A stretch of 64,000 nucleotides of DNA from contig JAHYIO010000028.1 of NCBI GenBank assembly GCA_020543525.1, positions 496,001 through 560,000 of the forward strand, read 5' to 3'. This document shows positions 11,970 to 23,582 of this stretch, piece by piece (the stretch's first letter is position 1; each line of letters starts with the position of its first letter). Position numbers and translations under genes: made by a program. The notes below the pieces were generated by a model. It worked only from the letters and a program-made list of their open reading frames with translations. It did no database searches and had not been told where the DNA came from. The DNA comes from Coriolopsis trogii (Eukaryota; Basidiomycota; Agaricomycetes; Polyporales; Polyporaceae).

Positions 11970-14966
11970 GCACAGACTCTTGGTGGATTTCGATCTTGAT
12001 CGAATCGGGTGGTCGGCGGTGACGACGAGGATGTGGAGGATGGGGATTGGGGGCGTGAAGGATGGACGTTAGGTCCGGACTTCGCTTGGATGGACGCAGA
12101 ACGAGAGGATCTACCATTGCGAGCGCAGAACGCTATATGCTTGGTGATATCATCCATCGTACGGTCCTCGTCCATTGGCAGCGGATAATGTCGTTACTCT
12201 TCATTTGTGCAGTAATGCGTTTGTCGTACACCATAGATGTTTCCTCATAGACTCCAAAGTTTCAGCCAGGTCGTAAGAACCTGTATCGTCACCGTGTTTC
12301 TGAAATACCGCAGCCTTCGTGCTCCATACTGTGTCTGTCGCTACTGTTTCGCTTTGGCTCTCGATCTGCCTTGCTGTCGTTCTGTCACTCCTTAGACGTT
12401 GAACCCAACTCGACTGGCAATTGTCTTACACCAATACCAATGAGCATACCTGTTACTTCGTATTCTGGCATACCTCGGATCCGACTGTCGCGACGACTTG
12501 CCTCGTGCTGCTGCGTATAGTACTCCGATAGTATGCGTGGCTCTGCATGTATGTATGATATATTTCGGCTTGATCAACACATGGGAGAGACAACACATGT
12601 CCGGAAATGGGTACTCTTCATGAACACAAAGGCACACATGATGACAAAAGGAAGGGAAGAAAACGAATACTCGAGATGTCCCGTCTCTGGTAAGGAAAAG
12701 CACGCCCTCGCCGTTTCCGACGTTCCCCAAGAAGGAGGACTGGCGTGCGCTCCAGCTAGAGACGGGTTTCGGATTTGTCTGGGACTTGCGGTAGACTCCT
12801 GCGCGAATGAGAAGATGCGGACGCAGGGGGACAATAGTGCGAGTCCGGAATGAGTTGAAGAAAAAAGTGCAGGACTGGTGGGATGGGTTTTATAAATCGG
12901 CGCCTGCGCCAGTCGAGGCACGTGGGTAATCGGCTGTTACCGGTCCACGGCTTTGAGCGCTTGGGAGTCTTGAAGTTGTTGAACCATGTTCTTGAAGTGC
13001 GTACCACGGCGACAAATACGGAGTCGAGCAATACTCGGTGGTGATTATTTTCTACAGACACGTTTGTGGTTCTCTGACTGACTGACTGTTGCAGCCCAAA
13101 GCATGTATATGCGGCATGAGGCAGCGATACATCGTAACGGATATGCAGATAGATGTTCACGGCGACGTTGAGGCCTCAGCCCTGCGGATCCGCTCTATTC
13201 AACTACGGAACGTTGCTACGTTGACCAAGCCGCCCTGCCTGGGGCTTTTTGGATGGACATTGGATTGTTTGAAGGCAAGCCAGATCTATCTGATGCTTCA
13301 AACTACTACTGATGCTGCCCGGAAGTAGTAAACATATTCACGCCTAGACCAACTCTTCGAATGTCCGCACCGTGAATGTGATGGAACTGATTATGTTCTG
13401 CGGCATCACTCGCCAGCTTCTCCAGGCTTTCCAAAGCGCCTGCAGTCGATCGAAGGTTTCTCAGTATTCATGCGATAACTTGCGTACGTGATCTAAACCT
13501 GTAGATCAACGCGGCGGTGAACAAGTCATCGTTTCAATGCCGACCTGCAAGGAGTCTTATGGGCTTGGTGATTGAATACTTGCCATACAGTGCCAGTCCA
13601 CTCCCGCCCTAGTCAATGAACTTATCCGAAGACATGGGCGGACGCAAGGAGAATAGAGTTTAAGGGAAACTTTGGCGCGTACAAGGCATGCATCTTCCCG
13701 AGGTGAGCGTTAGGTTTGTCGGGACTTTTGCGGTTGCAATAAGAAGGCTGAATCGCCTCATGCTTGTGCACTGCCGCGGCTGCTGTATCGCCTTCTATTC
13801 AAAGACCTACATCTGCTTGCTGAGTGGTTCGACAGCAACAACGCTTGACACGCCGTTGCGCTGCTACTCAGATGTGTCGAGCAGTGTGCACTATTGAATA
13901 CTGCCCTGATTTGAATTACATAACACAGCAAACCGACTTGAAGCTATGCCTGCTAAGTCGGCAGGTCAATGTCGGGTCCAGCGTGAAGCTTGAAACCGTA
14001 GCGATGCGATCTGGCGGGGGCCGCGGTGATCCCATTGGTCCAGTTCAACTCGTCACGCGGTCAACGGATGTTGTCCCACGCTTTGGATTTTGACTGCATG
14101 CCGCAGCATCATTGGCTCGGCGATCCCGGGATTGGGAAGCTGGCGGCGTTGGCGGATTCTGATTGGTCCACGGGACCGAGTCGTACCGCTTTTGTACATA
14201 GCACGGTGGCTCATGGTTAGTTGCCGCTGGACGTTCGTGCCACGGAGGAGCGCAAGAAAACCATACGTGAGGCCTGGAATCCCGTCGGGTGCATTGGCAC
14301 TTCTCACCGTGTACCTCGCGCGGCCCGTACATGACGAGAGGGCTCGACAGGGACTTAGGAGGGCGAAGGTCGGGGGAAGAGTATACACGAGGCCATCGCA
14401 AACGTATGACGTGACGATGTGGTCTTCGCCTTGTACTTATGTAGTAGTCGTTGCAGCATGTTACAGGCCATAATCTCCGGCATGACGAAGATGCTCACCA
14501 CGGCAGCGCGGCCGGCGTGGTGCCACTTGAACCAGATTCAGCGCGTGGTATCAGACGTGTTTTTCGCCTCCGTTGCGGCCCCAAGGGAACTGATTTTCTC
14601 TCGCCGGACTGTCGGTCGATATCAGCGCGCATGCCGTGAGAGGCCTGTAGTGATCGCGAGATGTTATTTTCTTTGATTTGTGGTGGATCAAGAGGATGCT
14701 GCTATGACGTCTATGTATGTCCTGCCTGCCCACGAAGTGGCGTATCGGGAATCTCGCACGAGGCGCTACATAATATCGTCACTGATCATGCGTTCAAGTG
14801 GTGCTGGTCTGTGGTCTGCGAGGGGGAAGATATGGACTGTGGAAGGGAATTGGACGCTTTGAGCTGAAGGGTTTATTTCGTCCGAGGACGGACGTGTGCT
14901 GATCATCATCATGACGACCGAGGTAGAGTTGCCCCTAGCGCTGGGCGGAGATTCACACGGCGAGGT
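11970..14966. other. 3-kb intergenic stretch, no gene recognised
   Basis: Contains the 3' flank of the DUF1275 gene and then about 2.9 kb in which both strands carry only short, overlapping open frames without recognisable domains, signal peptides or consistent splice joins. Possible transcripts cannot be excluded. It ends at the left end of the inverted-repeat element. Confidence 0.5.
14959..14966. repeat. target-site duplication, left copy (GGCGAGGT)
   Basis: Exact 8-bp direct repeat immediately outside the left terminal inverted repeat. The matching copy is at 15468-15475, immediately outside the right terminal repeat. Confidence 0.8.
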
Positions 14967-15467
14967 AGGACCCCTGAAAGTTCCTATAGGACGCCGGCCG
15001 GGAGTCCGGACGGCGCTTAGGATTTTTGGGCCTCCAGGCCAGCCCAAAGTCCGGACATGAAGGCCCAAAATCGGGGTTCTGGCCGGCCAATCGTCCGGAC
15101 ATGGACCATTCGAGGGCAAAATGATGGACCGTCATCCGGACATGGCCAGCGTCAACCCTTTCAGCAAAATTTGACGCGCACCCCACCCATAATGACTTAC
15201 TATTAACAAAGTAAGTAAGAACCTAGTGGGGGTTGTCCGCGAGCCGCGGTGGGCCGAAAATATCAATTCTTGGACGATTTTAGCCCTTTTTGGCCTTTGG
15301 ACCGACATCCGGCCCCGAAGGGGCCGGCCGGAAAATCCGGACATGGACGTCCTTCAAGGCCAAGATGGTCGAAAGTCCGGACATGATCCTGAAAAGTTGT
15401 CCGGACATGAAGCCCAGGATTTGGGGCGCCTATCGGCCGGCCTACTATAGGAACTTTCAGGGGTCCT
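14967..15467. mobile_element. 501-bp non-autonomous inverted-repeat DNA transposon
   Basis: The ends are perfect 23-bp inverted repeats (14967-14989 and 15445-15467, starting AGGACCCCTGAAAG inward), followed by a shared GCCGGCCG patch. An exact 8-bp direct repeat GGCGAGGT abuts both ends, the footprint of a cut-and-paste insertion. An 8-bp duplication is typical of hAT and a few related superfamilies; assignment to hAT is inference, because the end does not read as the usual CAGGG. There is no transposase frame, so it would need a helper in trans. The interior has seven copies of TCCGGAC, six of them extended to TCCGGACATG, and a short ACTTAC/GTAAGT inverted pair near the middle (15195-15216). 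Confidence 0.8.
15004..15406 (+). repeat. seven dispersed TCCGGAC(ATG) motifs inside the element
   Basis: Copies lie near 15004, 15049, 15093, 15135, 15336, 15375 and 15399, all in the same orientation. Five are the full palindrome GTCCGGAC, and all but the first continue as ATG. Subterminal clusters of a short motif in DNA transposons are commonly transposase binding sites, so this could be the recognition array (inference). Confidence 0.7.
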
Positions 15468-15475
15468 GGCGAGGT
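15468..15475. repeat. target-site duplication, right copy (GGCGAGGT)
   Basis: Right partner of the 8-bp duplication at 14959-14966. Confidence 0.8.
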
Positions 15476-16659
15476 TCCTAGTTACCTGATTAGGAAGTGG
15501 GCAATAGCAGGGGACAGGTGTGGAGCCCTCCTCCTCGTCTTGGACCAGACCCCCGACCTCGTCCTGCATTGTGGCTCTGTTGTGGTGCTCGCATACTCCT
15601 CACTCTATTCGTCCTTCGTGGAGGCTTGTTGCTGGTGACCCGTCGCTCCTTGCCTGGCTTTAACTTGCTCCATTTCGCTTTCGATCGGCACGCGTCCTTG
15701 TCCCCGGATTCGCTGACGTTTTGTTTCGCGCTGAATGCCCGCCGGGCCCCATCTCTCCACCGCGGAGCCGCTCCTCAGCACTGCAGACATCGTTGCTACG
15801 GTCAATCAATAACACCCCCCAGCTCGTCGATGTCGGCCCTCTGATTACTCTTTGACGATCCTCACCGTTCTGTCAACTTTTCCCCTCTCCTCCTAGTCAA
15901 ACAAGAACGCGCACGCTGCTCGTGAGCATGCGCGTACAGCCCGCTACCTCCAGCTCGACATGCGATCATCAATCCCACTATCGCTTCCAGCTGTGCTCTC
16001 ATGCCTCTAACTCCACCTTCCCCTCACCCCGACCATCACCGCGAACACGCAAGTCGTCGTCCAACTCGCTCGCCCTCTGTCCTTCCTCCCCGGCTTCGCG
16101 CACTAAGCTCGTTGAGTCATCTCTCTCCCGTCACGCTGGACGCGTTCGCCCCGAATTTGCTCAGGGATCCTCCTCGTCTCCAACGCGTCCTTCTGCGCTA
16201 CACCCCTCGCGCCCATCCAGACCCTCGAGGTCCTCTTCAAGCTCCGTCGTCGATCATCCGGGTCGAATGATGGAGGGATGGTCTGCAACTATCCCGTATA
16301 ATACCTCTCGGCCTTCGTATCGCAATGGATCTCGTTTGCGATCGAAGGCGGACAGGTCTGCTTCCGGCGGCAGCCTATCTCTGCAACGCACCACTGGTCT
16401 TCCCCTCGACGTGCTACGAATAGGAGAGCAACGTGGTGGATCATGCCCGCCACAGAGCAGTAGGAGAGGTGCATGCGGTAGCTCGCCTGGAGCACGGTGA
16501 GTGTTTTTCAAGATCGTTTTCCCCTGCATCCAGACGGCCCCCGTTCCCGAACCCCCTTTCGCGACATCGGTCTGCGTTGGTTGTCGCCCTACATTCACAC
16601 ATCCCTTTTCCCCCGTACACCCGTCTACCCATGCTGATTGGGATATATTCTATAGGTCT
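15476..16659 (+). promoter_or_regulatory. promoter and long CT-rich leader of the mucin-like gene
   Basis: Plus-strand pyrimidine-rich sequence leading to the ATG at 16660. A GTGAGT donor at 16497 pairs with an acceptor ending at 16655, five bases before the ATG's codon context, so a leader intron of 159 nt is likely. The frame 15928-16496 is open and would join in phase to the coding frame through this intron. Its Ser/Arg/Pro composition looks like a reading of CT-rich leader, so I treat it as untranslated. Confidence 0.5.
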
Positions 16660-19600
16660 ATGCTTCGTTGGTCTGCTGTCGTAGTTCTTGCCTTCTTGAG
16701 CGTGACCTCCGTCCCAAGAGCTCAGGCGGTGTTCATCCCGTCTGTGCCACGTCAAAACCTCAACTACCATCCATCTACCCCTTCCGGTAGCTCCACAGGC
16801 GTCTCTGAATCTTGGATCTGGTGGAGACGCCAGCAGACGGACACGTCGAGTTCAACGGCGGCGGCGACCACGACCACAAGTGTAGTCACCACTGGCTCTG
16901 CGAGTACGAGCTCGGGTAACGAAGTGAGTATCAGCGCAGATGGTCGACGGTGTCATCTAACCGCTTTTCTCCGCTTTAGCCACCTTCCACCTCGGACTCT
17001 GGGTCGGTAAGTATTCATAGTTTCGAAATGTGTGCTTTGGAATACTCAGTATTTTGTCTGCTCGCATATATGTTCAAATCAGACGACTGCTCCTACGTCA
17101 AACCCTACCACGTCGGCCTCGACTTCGGAGCCATCTCCGCCGCAAGATGGTTCGACCACAAGAGGCGAGCCAAGTAGTACAGAGACCACTGCTACCACAG
17201 AGAAGTCTTCATCGACGACGTCGCCAACCACGTCGCCAACCTCTGCCACGACCTCGCCCCCTCAGGATGGGTCGACCACCAGAGGCACTACGACAACGAT
17301 CACTGGCCCTCCAATTAGCGCGTCTATCACAGACACGACTACGGTGTCGACGACGTCGACCTCTACTACAACCACGCCTCCTGAAGACGGTTCGACAACA
17401 CGAGGCTCGTCTACGACAACTGCAACGGAGTCTACAGCCACGGACACGACGGCGACCACCACGTCATCCTCTGACACGACGTCGCCTCCTCAGGATGGGT
17501 CAACCACAAGAGGTTCATCTACCGGAACGATTACGGCCACTACCACCGACACTACATCCGGTGGGTCGAGTACCACTTCAGGGAATTCGGACTTCTCGAC
17601 CTCGACTTCCACGGACTCAGTCACCTTAGGAGCAACGACAACACGAGGCAGCTCGACTACCACTCATGGCAGTTCAACCACCACAACGGATCGGCCGGAG
17701 AGTATGACAACGAGTGCAAGACCGAGCGACTCAACATCATCTTCCACTACCAGAGCTCCCTCTACGTCAGAGACAGACCACACGTGAGTCATAGGTTCTC
17801 TGAGTTTTGACATTCGATAGCCCAGCGTCCGCTTTCTTGCAATCATTGCACTGGAGCTGTTCGCGGCAGCTCCAGCGCAGGTGATTGCAGGTTCCGTGTT
17901 CTAACTATCTGAGTGTCACCCAATGGACCCTTATCGAGATCAATTGTACAGTACGAACAAAGCTACTTCAGTTCCGTCTTCTACGATGGTGCGAAGTAGT
18001 TCATCGTCGACGCGTGTTCCGACGCCGACGTCCCGGATCTCGTCAAAAACTACCTCCTCATCTTCCCGTACTACCCGACCCGCCACACCTACCATCACCT
18101 CATCCACGTCTGTTACGCGCACTCTTGACCATTCTTCATCTATCTCACGATCTCAGGACACTTCCGCTGAACTCTCGTCTCCGTTACCTACCTCGCATCC
18201 TTCTCCATCTGTAGTATCTACTTCCCATGTGTCGGCTGCTAATACTGCTTCCTCGTCTGCGTCTGCGTCTCCATCATCCAGTGACGTCCTAACGACTCCT
18301 TCCACAAGCATGACCATCACGAATCCCATTCGCACCTCAACTTCTGCTCCTACCATGTCGAACCCCACGACTCCTACCTCCATTTCCATTCCTACCACGA
18401 TCTCAATTCCCACCACGCTCCCCACCACGATTTCGCTTCCTACTTCGATCTCCATCCCTACCTCGATCTCCGTCCCTATTTCAATTTCTATGCCCACCAC
18501 TTTACCCATCTCTATCACGATCATATCCACTTCTATACCACTTACCGGACCTACCACCATTTCCATCTCTATCCCAACTACTATCTCGATCTCAATCCCT
18601 ACTTCCTTGCCCACGACCATCCCCTCCATCCCCATCTCCACTCCTACTTCCGCTCCCACTTCGGTGCCAAATTCTGCGCCTACCTCGCTCCCGGGCTCGG
18701 ATACCACTACATTGTCTGGGCAGATGTCCGTCTCTGATGTGTCTATGACTGGGCCTATGTCTCAATCTTCCAGTACCGTTGAGACCAGTTCTGACATCAT
18801 CTCTGTTCCCATCAGCCTTCCATTCTCGACATTGACCACCAGGCTCTCTTCTCCGCCGATCCTGCCGCCATCCGAGAGCTCTTCTTTCATTCCGACCACA
18901 GGCGCATCTACCTTGTTCACGACGGTTGTTGAAACGACTACCTTTGTGACAAATGGCCACACCACTACTGCGACTTATACGACTGTTGTCGCGACCGGGA
19001 CGCTACTACCCAACGGCAAGGGTGATGGACATCCGTACGTTTATTTGCACGACCCTGGTACAGTCTATCTGATATATTTCCTTCACTCACAACAGCTTCG
19101 CTCGCAACAAGGGAGCGCTTGCGGGTCTGATTATAGGCTGCGTAGCATTTTCCGCCTTCCTAGCAGCATTGGCTTTCCTGGCCTATAGGCGCCATCGCAT
19201 GCATCGTGCAGCGGCGGAGGCTACCGCTGCTGCACTCGCCGGTGGGCCCCATGGCCCACGCGCGATGACGCTGGACCTGGACGAAGAGGATGACGCGGAA
19301 GGCCCTGCTACTCGTTTCGTTGGACAAGGCTCCGTGTCGCGGCATACGGGCGGCCCGCTCTATGACCGCTTGCGGGGAGGCAACACGATGGAGGCTCAGG
19401 GAGAATATGGTGCCTTGGGATCCCCGATCGATCCTCGAAGCCAAGACGACTTGGGTGGCGGAGTGCCTACGCTAGCCCCCGTCCCGATTGTGGTTGGTTC
19501 TGGAGAGGAGGCGTCGCTGATGCACCCGTCAAATCGCTCGGCCCCTGACGTTCGGTTGGATGGAGGGATGGATGCGGTCGGTGTCCCGCGCAGACCGCCC

Positions 19601-21055
19601 AAGTCCCCTGTGCGCTCGGTCTCGCGCTCGATGTCTGGCGCGCGTCCTGCCTCAGAGTCTGGTCCTGATCCTGCGGAATGGTTTGGCGGCCGGCCTGTGT
19701 CGTATGCGTCGGTGCCGCCGGGGTCGCCTGAGCCGAGCAATATTGGCCATGGGATGGCATCCCCCACGCGTCCGATGAGCCGAGGGTCGGTGTACTCGGA
19801 CGAGTTCATGTCGGCACGACAGTCGATTGCGAGCCCGACGGATTTGGCGGCTGTCGCTGCTACTGTCACATTCGGGAGTGCGTATGCAAGCCGGAACGGG
19901 AGCTCGTCCTCTCATGGGCACGGCGGGTACTCATCATCTCAGGGACATGGCGCACGCGCGTCTTCCGTAGGACATGATGCTGGCGGCTCGTCATCTGGTG
20001 GACATGGCTCGTCGAGCGGACATAAGACAGGATCATCCGGTCACAATCGCACGTCTGTGCCTAGTGCACGTCATTCGCATGCGTCGCTGTTGGCTTCAGC
20101 TGCCCCCGCGCCGTCGAGTCTGTTACCGACGCAGGTGCATCCTCCAGACCCGCCACCGTCGGCATACCGTGAATTAGACGATGACGGGCGATCTGCGGGT
20201 ACCCAGCCACGCGTGAGCGGATTCCTCGGCCGCTCTCTACGCGGACTTCGTATGCGTAGCGCCCGAGCCTCAGTGGCGTCGCTATCGTCGCCTACGGCAG
20301 CGGTCTCGCCATCAGCGTCGACAACGTTGCTCTCGAGTTCAAGTCCGCGGACGTCGGTGTACGACCCGTCGATGGTGCGGCCGACGTCGATCTTCCGGCC
20401 TCAGTCACCAACGCTCGTGGGTACCATGCCCGCTGCTTTCCGCCCTCCAGAGGCAACGATCCCCGAGGGCGCGATGCCCCCTACAACGCCTGGAGGTGGA
20501 CCTCCGCCGAGCGCGTACGCGCGCGCGGGCATCCCCGGGTGGCCTGGGCTTGGACCGCTGCATAGCGCCCCGGATATGCCGAGTCCGGCGTTGACGGAGG
20601 GCTCGAGCACACATGCGCCGGACGGGTTGCTCGATCCGAGGTTGGGCGTGAGTTTGGGCGAACAGGGCATGCAGAGTCAGGGCCAAATCAGTTTCCGAGA
20701 CGATATGGACTACTCGAGGCCCATTGGTGGGGTGAGTACTTCCCATATCCATGTCATGATAGGGTGTAAGGATGAGGACTGACGTTGATGTTTGGTTCTT
20801 GCCTCGCAGTGGGTGAACAACCGGCAGTTTAGTCGGACGACGATCCAGACTGTGTCGACGCTCGATTCGGTGGATTCGTTTGCCACAGCCCACGGTCTTA
20901 CACCTGGGGGACTCGATTCTTCGACGCTGCCTCTTCCTACGCCTACGCCGAGAGAGGACGTGGCTTCAAGAGCTGCTACGCCAAGAGTACACACGACGTT
21001 GGCGACCCCGAGCCCGTTGGGACAGTCCACATCGCACGCGCCTTTCGATAGCTAG
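16660..21055 (+). CDS. mucin-like single-pass surface protein
   Basis: Exons 16660-16923, 16980-17006, 17083-17783, 17952-19034, 19096-20731 and 20810-21055 join in frame to 1318 residues. A signal peptide (MLRWSAVVVLAFLSVTSVPRAQA) is followed by about 670 extracellular residues dominated by Ser, Thr and Pro, expected to be heavily O-glycosylated. These include four copies of PP[QE]DGSTTRG at about residues 116, 156, 196 and 232, and a long Ile-Pro-Thr repeat tract. One membrane helix (ALAGLIIGCVAFSAFLAALAFLAY, about 699-722) is followed by RRHR and a 596-residue Ser/Pro/Gly-rich cytoplasmic tail. The layout matches fungal mucin sensors such as Msb2/Hkr1 or other cell-wall sensors, but no homologous domain is visible, so function is unassigned. 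Intron 17784-17951 is unusually long at 168 nt. Confidence 0.85.
17137..17514 (+). repeat. coding repeat: four PPxDGSTTRG units
   Basis: Four near-identical decapeptide units spaced by about 40, 40 and 36 residues within the Ser/Thr-rich ectodomain. The conserved core DGSTTRG is maintained while the spacers vary, suggesting selection on the motif rather than plain slippage. Confidence 0.8.
18361..18660 (+). repeat. coding minisatellite: Ile-Pro-Thr repeats
   Basis: About 100 residues built from variants of S-I-P-T-T-I and S-I-S-[IVM]-P, encoded by CT-rich units of 12-24 bp. Such tracts vary in length between strains in fungal cell-wall proteins. Confidence 0.75.
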
Positions 21056-21861
21056 GTGACGTGGTGGGCCTGACACTTCAGAGACTCTACCCCCGTTATT
21101 TAGGACACTCCTCCAGACACGAACCTTGCCGTTCGGGACTCTTCGCACACACGCTCGCTGATCTGCTACTCCAGACTGCTAGTCCGGTACTGACCTGTTA
21201 TGAGAACAAGTTTACTGTCTTTACTTCACCTTTACAACACGTACACGCTTTGGCCACCTGCTACCTACCCTGCGACATATCTTACCACACATGCTAACTC
21301 CTGTCGATTGCTTCTGTCTCGGATCGATGTACCACCCCGCAAGTCGTTACCCTAATCCCCCCCCTTTTTTCAGTCGTTGCATTATACCCCGGTGATTCGG
21401 GCGCGCCGCGGCGGTTTTTTCTCCACATACCTTTTGCTCTGTTCTTCGTGTTTCACCCCGCTGCTTCTGTCATCGCGCTCGGCATCGATGCCACCACTTG
21501 TCCTCTTCCACCAAAAAAGCTCTGAAGTTATGTCTTTGAGCTATACCATTTACATAAGTTCCTCGTCCACTTTCTTGGCTTATTTTGTGTAGGTCTCGCT
21601 GTCCCGCTGAAGATCTTAGAGTTGTTCGACTGATCTCTGTTTGAACTGTATGTAGCTGTAATACCTCCCTCCACCTCTATTGCCCTTGACGTCCCCCATC
21701 CTACCCTCCTCTCTCGCCGAACTTACTGAACCTTGGACATTCTCATGCTCTCATACACGAATTGTAACGATCTACTAGAACGAAAATAAAATGTGTAACT
21801 TTCTGTCGACGTCGGTTGTCTGAACGTCGTGGCTACTGGACGAGGAGATGAGCACGCATGA

Positions 21862-21869
21862 TGACGTCA
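21862..21869. promoter_or_regulatory. CRE palindrome TGACGTCA
   Basis: Perfect ATF/CREB-type bZIP site 259 bp upstream of the first reductase ATG. In fungi such sites bind Atf1-type stress factors (established for the site; use here is inference). Confidence 0.5.
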
Positions 21870-22020
21870 TCTGGCGGGACGTCTTCGCATATGAGTGTGG
21901 TGGCAGTGGAATGTTCGGGTGGGGGTGGGTGGGAGGATGCTCAGTCAGCAACTCAGCTTCACAACTCGTACTTACTGACTTATCCTTATCACGATCGCGC
22001 CCTCCCAGTCCCTGGCCAGA

Positions 22021-22027
22021 TATATAA
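22021..22027 (+). promoter_or_regulatory. TATA box of reductase 1
   Basis: TATATAA about 100 bp before the ATG at 22128, with a CT-rich leader in between. Confidence 0.55.
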
Positions 22028-22127
22028 CATGCATCCTCCTCTACGCTCGTACTCGAATCCCCCCTTCCCCAACCACTCAGCCAATCCCATCATCGATTCA
22101 CAACGAGCTTGAATCCAGGGAACTACC

Positions 22128-23360
22128 ATGCCCGCGATCTCTTCAGGCAAGGTACTCGTCACCGGCGCGAACGGCTACATTGCCGTGTGGGTCGTCAAAA
22201 CCTTCCTTGACAAGGGCTTCTCTGTCCGCGGCACGGTGCGCTCGGAGAGCAAGGCAACACACATCAAGAATCTCTTCAAGTCATATGGGGATAAGTTCGA
22301 GGTCGTCATAGTCGAGGACATCACCAAGGTACGCATATTCACATTCCGCGCCTCCGCCATGCAACAGGTTTGACCGTGCGCGATGCATCCTGTAGGACGG
22401 CGCATTTGACGAAGCAGTCAAAGGCGTGGACGCGATCGCACACACCGCGTCTCCCTTCCACTTCAAGGCTGTAGATCCCCAGGAGCTGATCGGCCCCGCC
22501 GTGCAAGGCACGACGGGCATCCTCAAGTCGGCGGCGAAGAACGCCCCGAGCGTGAAGCGGATCGTGGTCACCTCCTCCTGCGCCGCCGTGCTCACGCCGT
22601 TGAACGAGCCGCGCGTGTTCTCGGAGGAGGACTGGAACGAGGCGAGCATCCAGGAGGTCAACGAGAAGGGCAAGGACGCGTCGAACCCGGGCAAGTATCG
22701 CGCGAGCAAGACACTCGCGGAACGCGCTGCGTGGGAGTACTACAACCAGCACAAGAGCGAGCTCGGGTGGGACCTCGTCGTGCTCAACCCGCCGTTCGTG
22801 TTCGGGCCGTTCTTGCACGACGTGGACAAGCCGGAGAACTTGAACGAGTCTGCGCATGATTGGTTCTGGACGGTCGTGAAGGGCTCGAAGGACAAGGACG
22901 CGTTGGTGACGATCGGGTACGTGCTCACCGTTTCTTTCTCATCGGAGGACCTCGTTGCTGAAGAGCGGCGTATATACAGGTCGAGCTATGTCGATGTCCG
23001 CGACCTCGCGGAGGCGCACGCGCTGGCTGTCATCAAGCCAGAGGCGGCGAACGAACGTATCATCGTCAGTGCAGGAGCATGGAAATGGCAAGATTTCGGT
23101 GCGTAGAGTCGATGGTTTTCCAATAAGACGAGCGTGTACTCACTGGCATCCATATCCAATGATCGTCTGCAGTCTCCGTTGCACATCGCCTATACCCTGA
23201 GCTTCCTGCCGGGAACACCGAATACGACCCATCCAAAGTGACGCATCTGATTCAGTACTCGCCTGACAAGGAACGGCGGCTGCTTGGAATCAAGTTCAAG
23301 ACGTTGGAGGAGACTACGAAGGACACCCTCGACGATTTCAAGGCGCGGGGCTGGTTCTGA
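22128..23360 (+). CDS. extended SDR reductase 1 (GRE2/D-lactaldehyde dehydrogenase-like)
   Basis: NAD(P)H-dependent extended short-chain reductase of the family that includes yeast methylglyoxal reductase Gre2, dihydroflavonol reductases and cinnamoyl-CoA reductases. Exons 22128-22328, 22396-22916, 22980-23098 and 23173-23360 give 342 residues. Visible features are the Rossmann motif VTGANGYIAVWVVKTFL, RGTVRSESKATHI after strand 2, the DGAFDEAVKGVDAIAHTASP block, VTSSCAAV with a Ser near 127, and catalytic Tyr168-Lys172 in KYRASKTLAERAAW. NPPFVFGP and YVDVRDLAEAH follow. The C-terminus ends TLDDFKARGWF, shared with its neighbours. The substrate cannot be read from sequence. It is the only one of the four paralogues on the plus strand, and converges on copy 2 with 222 bp between stops. 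Confidence 0.92.
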
Positions 23361-23582
23361 GACGATCTTGGTGCGACGATGAAAGGATGTGACATCTTTA
23401 CTGGGAGGTAAATAACGGTAAACTGCATCAATCGATGGAACTGTTACTGTAGTGTATGATTATCAGCAGATCATTTGCAAGGAGGAGTAGTTCGCCGTGC
23501 CGCTCTCCCTCGTTCACAGGGTCAAAGTGTCAAAATGGCGTCCGTACTATACATCATCCTTGTTGTTGTCCGGTCTGAGAGT

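Larger units (their letters stand above)
21056..22127. promoter_or_regulatory. intergenic, 3' flank of mucin-like gene and reductase 1 promoter
   Basis: No gene recognised. The left half is the pyrimidine-rich downstream flank of the mucin-like gene. The right part carries a G-rich GGGTGGGGGTGGGTGGG tract near 21916, a CRE palindrome and a TATA box, listed separately. Confidence 0.5.

Noticed and set aside
12392..13160. Overlapping minus-strand frames of about 110-135 residues
   Set aside because: No domain, start context or splice pattern; composition matches chance frames in GC-rich DNA.
18361..18660. CRISPR-like array
   Set aside because: The repeats are in-frame coding units without constant repeats and unique spacers, in a eukaryotic gene.
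17262..18707. Long minus-strand Val/Glu/Gly-rich frames
   Set aside because: Exact antisense shadows of the Ser/Thr repeats of the mucin-like gene.
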